Below, piece by piece: positions 35,059 through 43,292 of a stretch of 64,000 nucleotides of DNA (positions are counted from its first letter, which is position 1; every line of letters starts with the position of its first letter). The DNA is from Kribbella qitaiheensis (GTDB lineage: Bacteria; Actinomycetota; Actinomycetes; Propionibacteriales; Kribbellaceae), in assembly GCF_014217565.1 (NCBI RefSeq), contig NZ_CP043661.1:806001-870000 (forward strand). Direction: 5' to 3'. The position numbers and the translations under genes were made by a program. The notes under the pieces were generated by a model. It saw only the letters and a program-made list of their open reading frames with translations. It did no database searches and had not been told where the DNA came from.

Positions 35059-35850
35059 TTAGCCGAGCTGCCAGGAACGTTTCGAGAGGCCGTACCAGAA
35101 GCCGTCCACGACGGTCTCCGCCGTACCGAGTGAGTTCTCCGCCGCACCCAGCGACACGAAGAGCGGGGCGAAGTGCTCGGTCCGCGGATGCGCGATCCCG
35201 GCCGCCGGGCCCTTGTGCAGGAAGTCGATCAGCGAGTCCAGGTCCTGCGCGGCCAGCGCCCGCTGCGCCCAGTCGTCGAACTCCACGGACCAACTCGGTG
35301 CGGGCCCGTCCGGCCGGCCGCTGAGGCTGATCGCGCTCAGGTTGTGAGTGGTGAACCCGCTGCCGACGATCAGCACGCCCTGGTCGCGCAGCGGTGCGAG
35401 CTTGCGCCCGATCTCGAACAGCGCGGTCGGATCGAGCGTCGGCATCGACACCTGCAACACCGGTATGTCGGCGTCGGGATACATCTCCTTCAGCGGCACG
35501 TAGGCCCCGTGGTCCAGCCCGCGCGAGGGGTCGTCGTACACGGGAGTGCCGGGGGACTGCAGCAATTTCCGCACCTGGTCGGCGAGTTCCGGCGCACCCG
35601 GGGCGGCGTACTGCACTTCGTAGTACCGGTCGGGGAAGCCCCAGAAGTCGTAGAGTAGCGGCACGGTTTCCGTCGCGGCGAGGGTCAGCGGGGCAGCCTC
35701 CCAGTGCGCGGACACGATCAGGATCGCGGTCGGCTTGGCGATCCCGGCCGAGACGGCGGCGAGTTCCTTGGTCCACACACGGTCGTCCGCCAGCGGTGGC
35801 GCGCCGTGGCTCAGATACAGCACCGGCGTCCGGCTGATCTCGACTGTCAT
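35059..35850 (-). CDS. DODA/LigB-type extradiol dioxygenase
   Basis: 263 residues. LYLSHGAPPL holds the first His, ILIVSAHWEA the second, GLDHGAYVPLKEMYP and GSGFTTHNL the others, as in the 4,5-DOPA dioxygenase/YgiD group. It should cleave a catechol-type ring using non-haem iron or zinc in the cytoplasm. No pathway partners are adjacent; the physiological substrate is unknown. Confidence 0.9.
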   Translation of the reverse strand: MTVEISRTPVLYLSHGAPPLADDRVWTKELAAVSAGIAKPTAILIVSAHWEAAPLTLAATETVPLLYDFWGFPDRYYEVQYAAPGAPELADQVRKLLQSPGTPVYDDPSRGLDHGAYVPLKEMYPDADIPVLQVSMPTLDPTALFEIGRKLAPLRDQGVLIVGSGFTTHNLSAISLSGRPDGPAPSWSVEFDDWAQRALAAQDLDSLIDFLHKGPAAGIAHPRTEHFAPLFVSLGAAENSLGTAETVVDGFWYGLSKRSWQLG

Positions 35851-35945
35851 GGCGGTCCTGCCTCTCGAAGAAGTCTTACCTTCCCCAATGTAGTTGAACC
35901 ATCAATTTATTCCCAGCTCTCATCAAACCAGGTATGCCGTCCGGC

Positions 35946-35951
35946 TACTGT
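35946..35951 (+). promoter_or_regulatory. Leaderless -10 of the second LLM oxidoreductase
   Basis: TACTGT, 7 nt before the ATG at 35959. Confidence 0.55.
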
Positions 35952-35958
35952 GCGAGGC

Positions 35959-36816
35959 ATGCGATTCGGAATCACGATCCTGCCGGAGTACCGCTGGTCG
36001 GAGGCGGCGCCGAAATGGCGGCGCGCGGAGGAGCTCGGCTTCGACCACGCCTGGACCTACGACCACCTCACCTGGGGCGGCCTGCAGGACTCCCCGTGGT
36101 ACGGCACCACACCAACTCTCACCGCGGCCGCGCTCGTCACGTCGACGATCAAGCTCGGCACTTTCGTCACCTCGCCGAACTTCCGGCACCCGTTGGCGCT
36201 CACCCGCGAGATCCTCGCGCTGGACGACATCTCCGCCGGCAGGTTCCTCTGCGGGATCGGCGCCGGCGGCGGCATCGACACGATCATCCTTGGCGGCGAT
36301 GACCTGAGCCCGCGGCAGAAGGTCGACAGGCTGACCGAGTTCGTCGACCTGCTGGACACGCTGCTGACCACGGACGGCGTCGACTACAAAGGCGAGTACT
36401 TCGAGACGCGCAACGGCCGCACGCTGCCGGGCTGCGTCCAGCAACCCCGCGTCCCGTTCATCATGGCCGCCAACGGCCCACGTTCTCTTCGCCTGGCCGC
36501 CAAGTACGGCGCTGGCTGGGTCACCACCGGCCAGAAGCACGACGGGTACGAGTCCTGGTTCGCCGGGGTCGCCGAACTCTGCGGCCGGCTGGACGACGTC
36601 CTCGACGGGAAGTCGCTCGATCGCTACCTCTCGCTGGACAACGCCAGGTATGCCCTGAGCAGCGCGGCCGCCTTCGAGGATGCGGCCGGCCGGGCCGCCG
36701 AGCTGGGCTTCACCGACGTGATCACGCACTGGCCTCGCGCCGATGGCGTGTACGGCGGTACGGAGGATGTGCTCGAAGAGGTAGCCGCCGAGGTCATTCC
36801 CCGGCTGCGCGGGTAG
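35959..36816 (+). CDS. LLM-class F420-dependent oxidoreductase
   Basis: 285 residues. RFGITILPEYRWSEAAPKWR, FDHAWTYDHLTWGG, LGTFVTSPNFRHPLAL and LDDISAGRFLCGIGAGGG are standard for the F420-dependent luciferase-like family. It differs clearly from the other family member at 21568, so the two are not a recent duplication. Substrate unknown. Its 3' end overlaps the convergent DUF6328-like gene by 23 nt. Confidence 0.9.
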   Translation: MRFGITILPEYRWSEAAPKWRRAEELGFDHAWTYDHLTWGGLQDSPWYGTTPTLTAAALVTSTIKLGTFVTSPNFRHPLALTREILALDDISAGRFLCGIGAGGGIDTIILGGDDLSPRQKVDRLTEFVDLLDTLLTTDGVDYKGEYFETRNGRTLPGCVQQPRVPFIMAANGPRSLRLAAKYGAGWVTTGQKHDGYESWFAGVAELCGRLDDVLDGKSLDRYLSLDNARYALSSAAAFEDAAGRAAELGFTDVITHWPRADGVYGGTEDVLEEVAAEVIPRLRG

Positions 36817-37291
36817 AGCGCCGGACGTACAGCGGTACGACGTACCAGAAGAAGACGAACCAGGCGAGGACGATCGCGACGACGACGAAGGCGGCGGTCC
36901 GGGACAGTACGACGTCGATCGCGAGCAGGACGCCGCTGCTGATCGCCAGGATGAGGAAGAACAGGCCGCCCGCCGCCATCCGGCCGGCGATCGGAATCAT
37001 CCGGTCCCGCATCTTCTTCTGGAACAGGATCCGGTGGAACGACACCGGCGCCAGGAACAGGCCGACCGCGAGCGCACTGGTGATCAAGGTGCCGGCGAAG
37101 ACGTCGTGGGTGAACGCGTCCGCTTCCTGGAAGCGGTTGGTGAACGGGATGCTGAGCAGGAACGCGAACAGGATCTGGGTGCCGGTCTGGGCCAGCCGGA
37201 GCTCCTGCAGGAGTTCGTTCCACTGGCGGTCGAGCCGCTCGCCGGCGTCCTCGTCCTCGCGGAGGTAGTGGGCGTGGGGGTCGTCGGTCAT
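36794..37291 (-). CDS. DUF6328-like membrane protein
   Basis: 165 residues: a polar N-terminus with ERLDRQWNELLQELRLAQTG, then about four transmembrane helices (near residues 42-55, 70-88, 108-128 and 133-152). The pattern LLQELRLAQTGTQILFAFLL matches the DUF6328 family as I know it. No function is established. GGAG lies shortly before the ATG at 37291. Confidence 0.82.
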   Translation of the reverse strand: MTDDPHAHYLREDEDAGERLDRQWNELLQELRLAQTGTQILFAFLLSIPFTNRFQEADAFTHDVFAGTLITSALAVGLFLAPVSFHRILFQKKMRDRMIPIAGRMAAGGLFFLILAISSGVLLAIDVVLSRTAAFVVVAIVLAWFVFFWYVVPLYVRRSTRAAGE

Positions 37292-37340
37292 CGGTCTCCT
37301 CGCGGTCGCTCCCGGAAATGTACCCCGGCCGAAACGCTGA

Positions 37341-37380
37341 AGAGGGCCACACACCAAATGGTGTGTGGCCCTCTCTTTTT
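37341..37380. terminator. Strong stem-loop with a T-run on the plus strand
   Basis: A perfect 15-bp stem (37341-37355 with 37360-37374), AAAT loop, followed on the plus strand by five T. Both flanking genes are on the minus strand, where the hairpin closes the cold-shock gene but lacks a good U-tract. Confidence 0.8.
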
Positions 37381-37407
37381 CAGTTGTTCAGAAGGCTGAT
37401 CCGAAGA

Positions 37408-37611
37408 TCAGATCGGGCGGATGTTCTCCGCCTGCAGGCCCTTCTGGCCCTGGGTGATCTCGAACTCGACGCGCTGGTTCTCGTCCAGCGAGCGGAAGCC
37501 CGAGGTCTGGATGGCCGAGTAGTGCGCGAACACGTCCGCGCCACCGTCATCCGGGGTGATGAAGCCGAAGCCCTTGTCAGCGTTGAACCACTTGACAGTA
37601 CCGACAGCCAT
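37408..37611 (-). CDS. cspA: Cold-shock protein
   Basis: 67 residues, the normal length of a single cold-shock domain. RNP1 [10 protein letters not shown] and RNP2 DVFAHYSAI are both intact, so it binds single-stranded RNA/DNA as an RNA chaperone. AAGGAGAT lies 9 nt before the ATG. The roughly 150 nt upstream could encode a long 5' leader of the kind cold-shock mRNAs have; no specific fold was identified. Confidence 0.95.
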   Translation of the reverse strand: MAVGTVKWFNADKGFGFITPDDGGADVFAHYSAIQTSGFRSLDENQRVEFEITQGQKGLQAENIRPI

Positions 37612-38093
37612 TGTTGTCTATCTCCTTGATGGCTTGTAACAAGACGCGATCCACACCTCATGAACCGCGTGTCGCCGAAAGGCCCCAGACGACGAAACCG
37701 GCCGTACAGCACAGCAAAAGTCAGTGGGAGTCCAAAACTGCAACGCGATAACTGTAGCCGATCTCAGGCTCTGTGTGGGGGGTGATCGGGAACACGTGTC
37801 GCGGAAAGTCGCCGGCCGCCACGCTGCGTATCCACCTCGTGGCAGGGCGAGCGGGCAGCGGCGGACCTGGCGTGGCCCGGCCGGAAGACAACGAAACCCG
37901 CGCCGACCTGCTGTTTCTTCGCGCGTCCCGCTCCCGCAAGCGATTCCGTCGCGAGACAAGGAAGGACAACAGGCCCTGTACGCCGGGTAGTTGCCCGCCG
38001 GGCACGGTCAATTCTGTCGGCGTGTCGCGCGCGCCTGGACAACAGTTGGACGGCAGGCAAAAGTGGCCGTACGACGTGAGACGGAGGCTGGAC

Positions 38094-38372
38094 TTGATCC
38101 TCAAAGTGGTACGCAGCGGCGGATTCGCCGGATTGGTCGCGCAGGGAGAGCTCGACACCGCGGCCGAACCGGACAGCGAACGGCTCGAGCAGGCAGTCCA
38201 GGCACTGGATCCGGGGCAGCTCGGATCCGGCCGCCCACAGCCCGACCGGTACGTCTACCGCCTCGAGCTGCGCGAGCACGCCGATGCCGAGCCGACGCAG
38301 CTCATCGTCGCCGAGCAGGACCTCGACCATGACACCGCCTGGCTGGTCGACCGCGTACTGCGCCGCGAGTAG
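38094..38372 (+). CDS. Emfourin-like protealysin inhibitor
   Basis: 92 residues. KVVRSGGFAGLVAQGELD at the N-terminus matches the emfourin family, small cytoplasmic inhibitors of M4 protealysin-like metalloproteases. The TTG at 38094 is preferred because GGAGG ends 6 nt before it; an in-frame GTG at 38076 is the alternative. No M4 protease gene is adjacent, unlike the usual arrangement. The 482-nt gap from the cspA start (37612-38093) shows no other gene. Confidence 0.75.
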   Translation: MILKVVRSGGFAGLVAQGELDTAAEPDSERLEQAVQALDPGQLGSGRPQPDRYVYRLELREHADAEPTQLIVAEQDLDHDTAWLVDRVLRRE

Positions 38373-38388
38373 CCCCCAGAACGAGCAA

Positions 38389-38417
38389 GGGAGCCCCGGT
38401 GAAGAACCGGGACTCCC
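38389..38417. terminator. Bidirectional hairpin terminator
   Basis: GGGAG-C-CCCGGT pairs with ACCGGG-A-CTCCC (one internal mismatch), 5-nt loop, between the convergent emfourin-like and hexosaminidase genes. Confidence 0.75.
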
Positions 38418-38441
38418 CAAAGCTTTCAGTGCTGGTCGTGC

Positions 38442-40052
38442 TCAGTGCCAGTCGATCTCCGGAGCGCGGTAGAAGTTCACGCTCAGCTCGTCCCACCGCG
38501 AGCCCTGGGCGCCCAGGCGAACCTTGTAGGTGTTCCAGTCGTGCGAGGACGCCTGGGACCAGCCGAGCTCGGCAATGCCCGGCAGACGCGGGAAGGCCAT
38601 GTACTCGAGCTTGTCGAGGTTATCCAGCGTCTCCGTCCAGATCGGCGCCTCGACGCCCGCCACCGCCTTCGCCGGCAGGTTCGGGACGAGTGTCGACGGG
38701 TTCCAGTCATACGCCGTCTTGACGTCGACCAGACCGGCCCAGTCCTGCCCGTACGGCGTACTGGCGTCGTACTTCATGTCCAGGTAAGCCCTGTTGGCCG
38801 GGGACATCACGACCGTGGCGCCCTGCGCTGCCGCCTTGCGGGCCAGCTCCTGCGAGCGCTCGTCGTCAGTACCCCAGTACTGCGCGATGCTGCCGGCCGG
38901 TAGCGGGGTGTCAGCGATCTCCTGCCAGCCCATCACTCGCTTGTGCTGCCTCGTGATGGATGACGCTGCCTTCGGCAGGAAGTTGACGTAGTCGGAGTGC
39001 GGCGTCGAGTGCGCCTCATCCCCACCGAGGTGCACGATGTCGCCGGGAGTCTGCTGCGAGACCTCACGGAACACATCGTCCAGGAACTTGTAGGTGACGT
39101 CCTTGGCGACACAGAGCGAGCTGAAGCCCACGTCGGTGCCGGTGTAGAGCGGCGGTGCCACTCCGTCGCAGTTCAGTTCCGCGTAAGACGCCAGAGCGGC
39201 GTTGGTGTGACCGGGGGTGTCGATCTCGGGGATCACCGTCATGTAGTGGTCCGCGGCGTACCGGACGATCTCGGCGAACTGCGCCTTCGTGTACGACCCG
39301 CCAGGCGTACCATCGACCTCCAGGCTGCCGCCGTACGTCGTGAGCCGCGGCCAGCTGTCGACCTGGATCCGCCAGCCCTGGTCGTCGGCGAGGTGCAGGT
39401 GGAGCTTGTTCAGCTTGTAGAGCGAGGAGAGGTCGATGTAGCGCTTCACCTCGGCCACTGAGAAGAAGTGCCGGGACACATCGAGCATCGTGCCGCGGTA
39501 CGCGTACCGCGGGGAGTCGGCGATCGTGGTACCGGCAATTCGCCACGGACCGGCTTGCCGCGTGGTTGCGTCGGCCTTGGCCGGCAGGAGTTGGCGCAGG
39601 GTGGTGACGCCCCGGTAGAGGCCTTCGGGGGTCGCCGCAGTGATGCTGAGCCTCGACCGGTCGGCCGTCAGCTGGTAGCCCTCTGCTCCGAGCGAGGCCG
39701 GACCGTTGGTGGACAGCCGGATGTCCGCGAGACCGGGCAGTACCGGCAGCACAGGCAGTCGGTAGCCAGTGGAGCGCCGCAGCTGTGCGGTGAGCTGGTC
39801 GGCGACCTTCTTGGCCGCGCGGCTCTCCTTGGCGGACGAATCGACGCCGACGATGCTCCAGGGCTGCAGCGTGAAGCTCTGGTTCGGCAGCGCGCGCTGC
39901 GACGTGGGCTGTGGGATCAAGGCGGGCACCGCCTGATTCTGTGTCTGGGCTGCTGCCGGAGTGCTGACGGCGATCAGGGGAGTCGCTAGCAGGGCGGCCG
40001 TGAGGAGGCCGGCCAGCGAGACCCGACGGCTGGGGCGGAGAAGTCGGTCCAT
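38442..40052 (-). CDS. Secreted GH20 beta-N-acetylhexosaminidase
   Basis: 536 residues. Signal peptide 1 to about 34 (RRVSLAGLLTAALLATPLIA, cleavage near AAA-Q). N-terminal alpha/beta domain, then a TIM barrel from about residue 170 (DSPRYAYRGTMLDVSRHFF). The catalytic Asp-Glu pair is in HLGGDEAHST; HLHLADDQGWRI and VIPEIDTPGH are also conserved. It removes terminal GlcNAc/GalNAc from chitin oligomers or glycans outside the cell. The ATG at 40052 is chosen as the start of a normal signal peptide. Confidence 0.95.
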   Translation of the reverse strand: MDRLLRPSRRVSLAGLLTAALLATPLIAVSTPAAAQTQNQAVPALIPQPTSQRALPNQSFTLQPWSIVGVDSSAKESRAAKKVADQLTAQLRRSTGYRLPVLPVLPGLADIRLSTNGPASLGAEGYQLTADRSRLSITAATPEGLYRGVTTLRQLLPAKADATTRQAGPWRIAGTTIADSPRYAYRGTMLDVSRHFFSVAEVKRYIDLSSLYKLNKLHLHLADDQGWRIQVDSWPRLTTYGGSLEVDGTPGGSYTKAQFAEIVRYAADHYMTVIPEIDTPGHTNAALASYAELNCDGVAPPLYTGTDVGFSSLCVAKDVTYKFLDDVFREVSQQTPGDIVHLGGDEAHSTPHSDYVNFLPKAASSITRQHKRVMGWQEIADTPLPAGSIAQYWGTDDERSQELARKAAAQGATVVMSPANRAYLDMKYDASTPYGQDWAGLVDVKTAYDWNPSTLVPNLPAKAVAGVEAPIWTETLDNLDKLEYMAFPRLPGIAELGWSQASSHDWNTYKVRLGAQGSRWDELSVNFYRAPEIDWH

Positions 40053-40134
40053 GACCGGAAGTGTTCGTCTGCTCACTCCGGGAGTCAAGATCTTTCAGCA
40101 AACTCCCTGCATTACTCGGGCGTACGGGTTCGGC

Positions 40135-40908
40135 TCAGGCGTACTTGCGCGCCATCGCCAGCGCCGGTGCGACGTACGCCGAACCGAACATGACCATGTG
40201 CGTCAGGAGCGGGTGGAGCCGGTGCAGGCCGACCCGGTCGGTCCAGCCGTCGGTCAGCGGGTGCGCTTCGTTGTAGGCCCGCAGTACGCGCTCCAGCTGA
40301 GGCATGCCGAACAGGCCGAGCATGGCGAGGTCTGTCTCCCGATGACCGCCGTGGGCCGCCGGATCGATCAGATAAACGCCGTCGGCCGACCAGAACACGT
40401 TGCCGGACCACAAGTCGCCGTGGATCCGCGACGGACGCTCCGACGGATCGTCGTACGCACCGGCCGTCAGCGTGCGGCACAACCGCTCGAACACCTCCAG
40501 CTGATGCCCGTCGATGGTGCCCTTGTCGTACGCCATTCGCAGGTACGGCTGGATCCGGTAGGTCGCGTAGAACTCGCCCCACGACTCCACCGGCTCCAGC
40601 GCGTGCGGCAGCTCGATCGTGCCGATGAAGCCGTCGGTGTCCCACCCATCAGGCGGTACGCCGAAGTGGCGTGCGCCGGCATCGTGGATGACCGCCAGGC
40701 GCCCGCCGAGTTCGTCGGCCGCCGCACCGGTCGGTGGTACGGGGAACAGCCTCGGTGTGGTCAGGCGGCCGGGGGAGACCTCGAGCGGTTCGACCACCGG
40801 CGCGCCACCGGGGACCGCCAGCCAGCGCAGGCCGGCGGCCTCGACTTCGAAGAACCCGGGCGGAGCGTCGTGTCGTTCCTTCACGAACGCGACGGGCGGG
40901 ACGGTCAT
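40135..40908 (-). CDS. Fructosamine-kinase/phosphotransferase family protein
   Basis: 257 residues of the APH-like kinase fold. The Brenner-type motif HGDLWSGN and the metal-binding DPAAHGGHRETDLAM are exactly those of fructosamine-3-kinases, which phosphorylate sugar adducts on proteins so that they detach. It is slightly shorter than usual at the N-terminus, and the ATP-loop strand is not obvious. Located just upstream of the hexosaminidase on the same strand. Confidence 0.88.
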   Translation of the reverse strand: MTVPPVAFVKERHDAPPGFFEVEAAGLRWLAVPGGAPVVEPLEVSPGRLTTPRLFPVPPTGAAADELGGRLAVIHDAGARHFGVPPDGWDTDGFIGTIELPHALEPVESWGEFYATYRIQPYLRMAYDKGTIDGHQLEVFERLCRTLTAGAYDDPSERPSRIHGDLWSGNVFWSADGVYLIDPAAHGGHRETDLAMLGLFGMPQLERVLRAYNEAHPLTDGWTDRVGLHRLHPLLTHMVMFGSAYVAPALAMARKYA

Positions 40909-41129
40909 GACGGAACTCTGTCAGACCGGCGGCGGATTCGGTTGAGGTGACAGCGAGCTGCGGACTGACGTGTCAACGACCGGGGCGGTGCGGCGCGGAA
41001 GGATTTGGACACCGCGTGTCGAAAGGTGCGCGGGGGGTGGTCGACCTGTCATCGTAGGCGGCCGGGCCATCTGACCAGGACGGGCCTGGCCGCAGGGAAC
41101 CGACTCTGATTCACGATGCTGGAGGACAG

Positions 41130-41531
41130 ATGACGCAGGTGGCAGAGCAGCCGGGCAGTACTGCCGGGCGGCTCGGCTCGGTGGTGTTGGATTGCCCGGA
41201 CCCACTCGAGCTCGCCCAGTTCTACTCAGCGCTTTTCGGTCTGGAGATCGATCAGCACGGTGACGGCGAATGGCGGAGCCTGACCGGCCCCGGCTCGTCG
41301 CTCGCCTTTCGGCGTTCTGAGGACTACGTACCCGCCACCTGGCCGGCTATCGACGCGCAACAACTCCACCTCGATCTGATCGTCGAGGACCTGGCCAGTG
41401 GTCACGCGACCGTCGTCGCTCTCGGCGCCGAGCCGCTCGACCCGGTCGATGCCCCGCCGGCGGAGAACGAGCGGGGCTGGCGGGTCTATGCGGACCCGGC
41501 CGGACACCCGTTCCGGATCTGCCTGGAATAG
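41130..41531 (+). CDS. VOC-superfamily protein
   Basis: 133 residues. LGSVVLDCPDPLELAQFYSA, then LHLDLIVEDLASGHATVVAL and WRVYADPAGHPFRICLE are the paired beta-alpha-beta-beta-beta units of glyoxalase/bleomycin-resistance proteins. Substrate unknown. CTGGAGGA precedes the ATG. The 221-nt gap upstream has a small GACAC-CGC-GTGTC repeat (41008-41020) of unknown relevance. A hairpin terminator follows. Confidence 0.88.
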   Translation: MTQVAEQPGSTAGRLGSVVLDCPDPLELAQFYSALFGLEIDQHGDGEWRSLTGPGSSLAFRRSEDYVPATWPAIDAQQLHLDLIVEDLASGHATVVALGAEPLDPVDAPPAENERGWRVYADPAGHPFRICLE

Positions 41532-41548
41532 CAACATTCGCACCTCCG

Positions 41549-41584
41549 GCGCCGGTCGATCCTTCGGGAGCGGCCGGCGCTTTT
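41549..41584 (+). terminator. Rho-independent terminator with T-run
   Basis: GCGCCGG (41549-41555) pairs with CCGGCGC (41574-41580), followed by TTTT; an inner GATCC/GGGAG region may extend the fold. Confidence 0.75.
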
Positions 41585-41608
41585 GTCTGCCCATGGGTCT
41601 TCTCGGCA

Positions 41609-41643
41609 TTGACAACACATTGTCGAAATGACAAGCTCTTGTC
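41609..41643 (+). promoter_or_regulatory. Four-half-site MarR-type operator over the DJ-1 gene promoter
   Basis: Alternating GACAA/TTGTC half-sites start at 41611, 41620, 41630 and 41639, forming three overlapping palindromes, the last (GACAAGCTCTTGTC) perfect. A -35-like TTGACA is embedded at 41609-41614. The GTG start follows at 41644 with no ribosome site. Confidence 0.75.
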
Positions 41644-42267
41644 GTGACCGAGACCAAGCAGTCGATCGTCCATCTCGCCGTTTACGACACGCTCGCCGAC
41701 TGGGAGACCGGCTTCGCGACCGCCCACCTCAACAAGCCGATGTGGCACAAGACGCCGGGCCGCTTCTCGGTGTCGACGGTCGGGCCGAGCCTGGAGCCGA
41801 TCACCACGATGGGCGGGGTGCGCATCACGCCGGACGTCGTACTCGCCGAGCTGAAGCCGGCCGACAGTGCGATGTTGATCCTGCCGGGGAACGATCTGTT
41901 CGCGACCGAGGCGTTCGTGCCGTTCGCGGAGAAGGCTCGGGAGTTCCTGGATGCGGGTGTGCCGGTGGCTGCGATCTGTGGCGCGACCGGCGGCCTGGCG
42001 ATGGCCGGTCTGCTCGATGATCGGGCGCACACCAGCAATGCCTCGGCGTTCCTGGACGGCCTTGGTTACAAGGGGGGAGCGCTCTATCGCGAGGAGCCGG
42101 CGGTGACCGATCGCGACTTGATCACCGCCGGGGCGTTCGCGCCGGTCGAGTTCGCGCGCGAGATCCTGGCGCGCCTCGACGTGATGGAGCCGCAGGTGCT
42201 CGCTTCCTGGTACAAGCTGTACGGCAAGCAGGACCCGGCCGGGTTCTACGAGCTGATGTCCGCCTGA
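41644..42267 (+). CDS. DJ-1/PfpI-family protein
   Basis: 207 residues. The nucleophile-elbow Cys is in AAICGATGGLA, and the beta-strand DSAMLILPGND supplies the usual acidic partner region. Family members include glyoxalases, amidases and stress proteins. It is followed 18 nt later by a MarR regulator and preceded by the multi-site operator, so it is probably induced by the ligand of that regulator. GTG start, apparently leaderless. Confidence 0.88.
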   Translation: MTETKQSIVHLAVYDTLADWETGFATAHLNKPMWHKTPGRFSVSTVGPSLEPITTMGGVRITPDVVLAELKPADSAMLILPGNDLFATEAFVPFAEKAREFLDAGVPVAAICGATGGLAMAGLLDDRAHTSNASAFLDGLGYKGGALYREEPAVTDRDLITAGAFAPVEFAREILARLDVMEPQVLASWYKLYGKQDPAGFYELMSA

Positions 42268-42285
42268 CCGAGGATCGACGACACG

Positions 42286-42738
42286 ATGACGACGAAGCGT
42301 GACCAGGAACTGCTCAGCGCCGCCGCGTTGACGGCATTCAAGCTGAACGGGCAGTTCCTGGAGCTGGCCGAGCATCTCGCCCGCCCGTCCGGTCTGACCG
42401 TGGCCTGGTGGCAGGTGCTCGGCGCCGTCATCAATCAACCGCTGTCGGTGTCGGGTGTCGCCCGCGAGATGGGAATCACCCGCCAGGCCGTGCAGCGGAC
42501 CGCCGACGTGCTGGTCGGCCGCGGCCTGGCCGAGTACCACGACAACCCGGCCCATCGCCGCGCCAAACTGGTGGCGCTCACGCCCGAGGGTCGCGTCGCG
42601 ATGTCGGCGATCGGCCCCGACCACGCGAATCACGCACGCGAGCTCTCCGCAGTACTAGGCGCAGACCAGCTAGCCGACGCGGTAGCCGCCCTGACGAAGC
42701 TCTCCGAGGCCTTGGACGCGTTGGATTTGAGCGACTAA
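42286..42738 (+). CDS. MarR-family regulator
   Basis: 150 residues. Wing and recognition elements SVSGVAREMGITRQAVQRTA then GLAEYHDNPAHRRAKLVALT are typical. It lies in one operon with the DJ-1-like gene and is the natural candidate to bind the GACAA/TTGTC repeats at 41611-41643, giving autoregulation. No redox Cys is obvious in the N-terminal helix. Confidence 0.9.
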   Translation: MTTKRDQELLSAAALTAFKLNGQFLELAEHLARPSGLTVAWWQVLGAVINQPLSVSGVAREMGITRQAVQRTADVLVGRGLAEYHDNPAHRRAKLVALTPEGRVAMSAIGPDHANHARELSAVLGADQLADAVAALTKLSEALDALDLSD

Positions 42739-42848
42739 GCCTGAATTGGCCGAGGTCGTTGCGCTCAAGGCCGGCGCGGAGGTATTGGTCACGCGATCAT
42801 CGAACAGGTCGGCGCCGACCTGACGAACTCAGCCCTCACCCAACCCGG

Positions 42849-42948
42849 GTCCCGACCGACAGGTATTGGCCGGTCCGTCGGATGGGAGCCACGCCCAGCA
42901 AGGCGGTATCCAGGGTGATCCGGGCGACCATTACCTGTCGGTCGGGAC
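42849..42948. repeat. 100-bp element with perfect 17-bp terminal inverted repeats
   Basis: GTCCCGACCGACAGGTA (42849-42865) is the exact complement of 42932-42948, enclosing 66 nt. It sits in the 554-nt gap between the MarR and beta-helix genes, which has no intact gene. A short open stretch 42745-42822 reads like the tail of a degraded dehydrogenase but is too short to claim. MITE-like in shape; no transposase nearby. Confidence 0.5.
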
Positions 42949-43229
42949 GCCGACCGCGCAACCAGCCCCTTCCGGAGCGAATCCGGCATCCGGCAGGCTC
43001 CGATGGGGTTGGGAACACCCAGGCAGGCAGTGGAAGGGCCGGGGCAGGCTCGATCCGGTGGTGGTCACGCTCAAATCCGCCGTCGCCGAGGTGGTCCGGG
43101 CGAGTTGCCCGGGCGTACTGCCTGGCTGGCGATACCCGACCCACCATTGGCGAATCCGGGTCGAACAGTTCCGGAACCAGACTCGGGGAACGTTCCCTTG
43201 ACAGCGGGCAGATGACCGACGACTCTCTC

Positions 43230-43243
43230 AGAGAGCGCTCTCT
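43230..43243 (+). promoter_or_regulatory. LacI-type operator before the beta-helix gene
   Basis: AGAGAGCGCTCTCT is a perfect 14-bp palindrome with the central AGCGCT typical of LacI/CebR operators. It is overlapped on its left by CTCTCT-C-AGAGAG. A -35-like TTGACA lies at 43198-43203. Confidence 0.7.
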
Positions 43244-43292
43244 CAGTCCTGCAGGAAGATGCCGCCCCGTCCTTCTCCTGATTGGTTCCGCT

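Noticed and set aside
37764..38420. Minus-strand 218-residue open frame over the emfourin-like gene
   Set aside because: No ribosome site or recognisable domain; GC-rich DNA gives long open frames opposite real genes, and the plus-strand reading has a family match.
42745..42822. Dehydrogenase-like fragment after the MarR gene
   Set aside because: Only about 25 codons look protein-like (ELAEVVALKAGAEVLVTR); too short to separate from chance.
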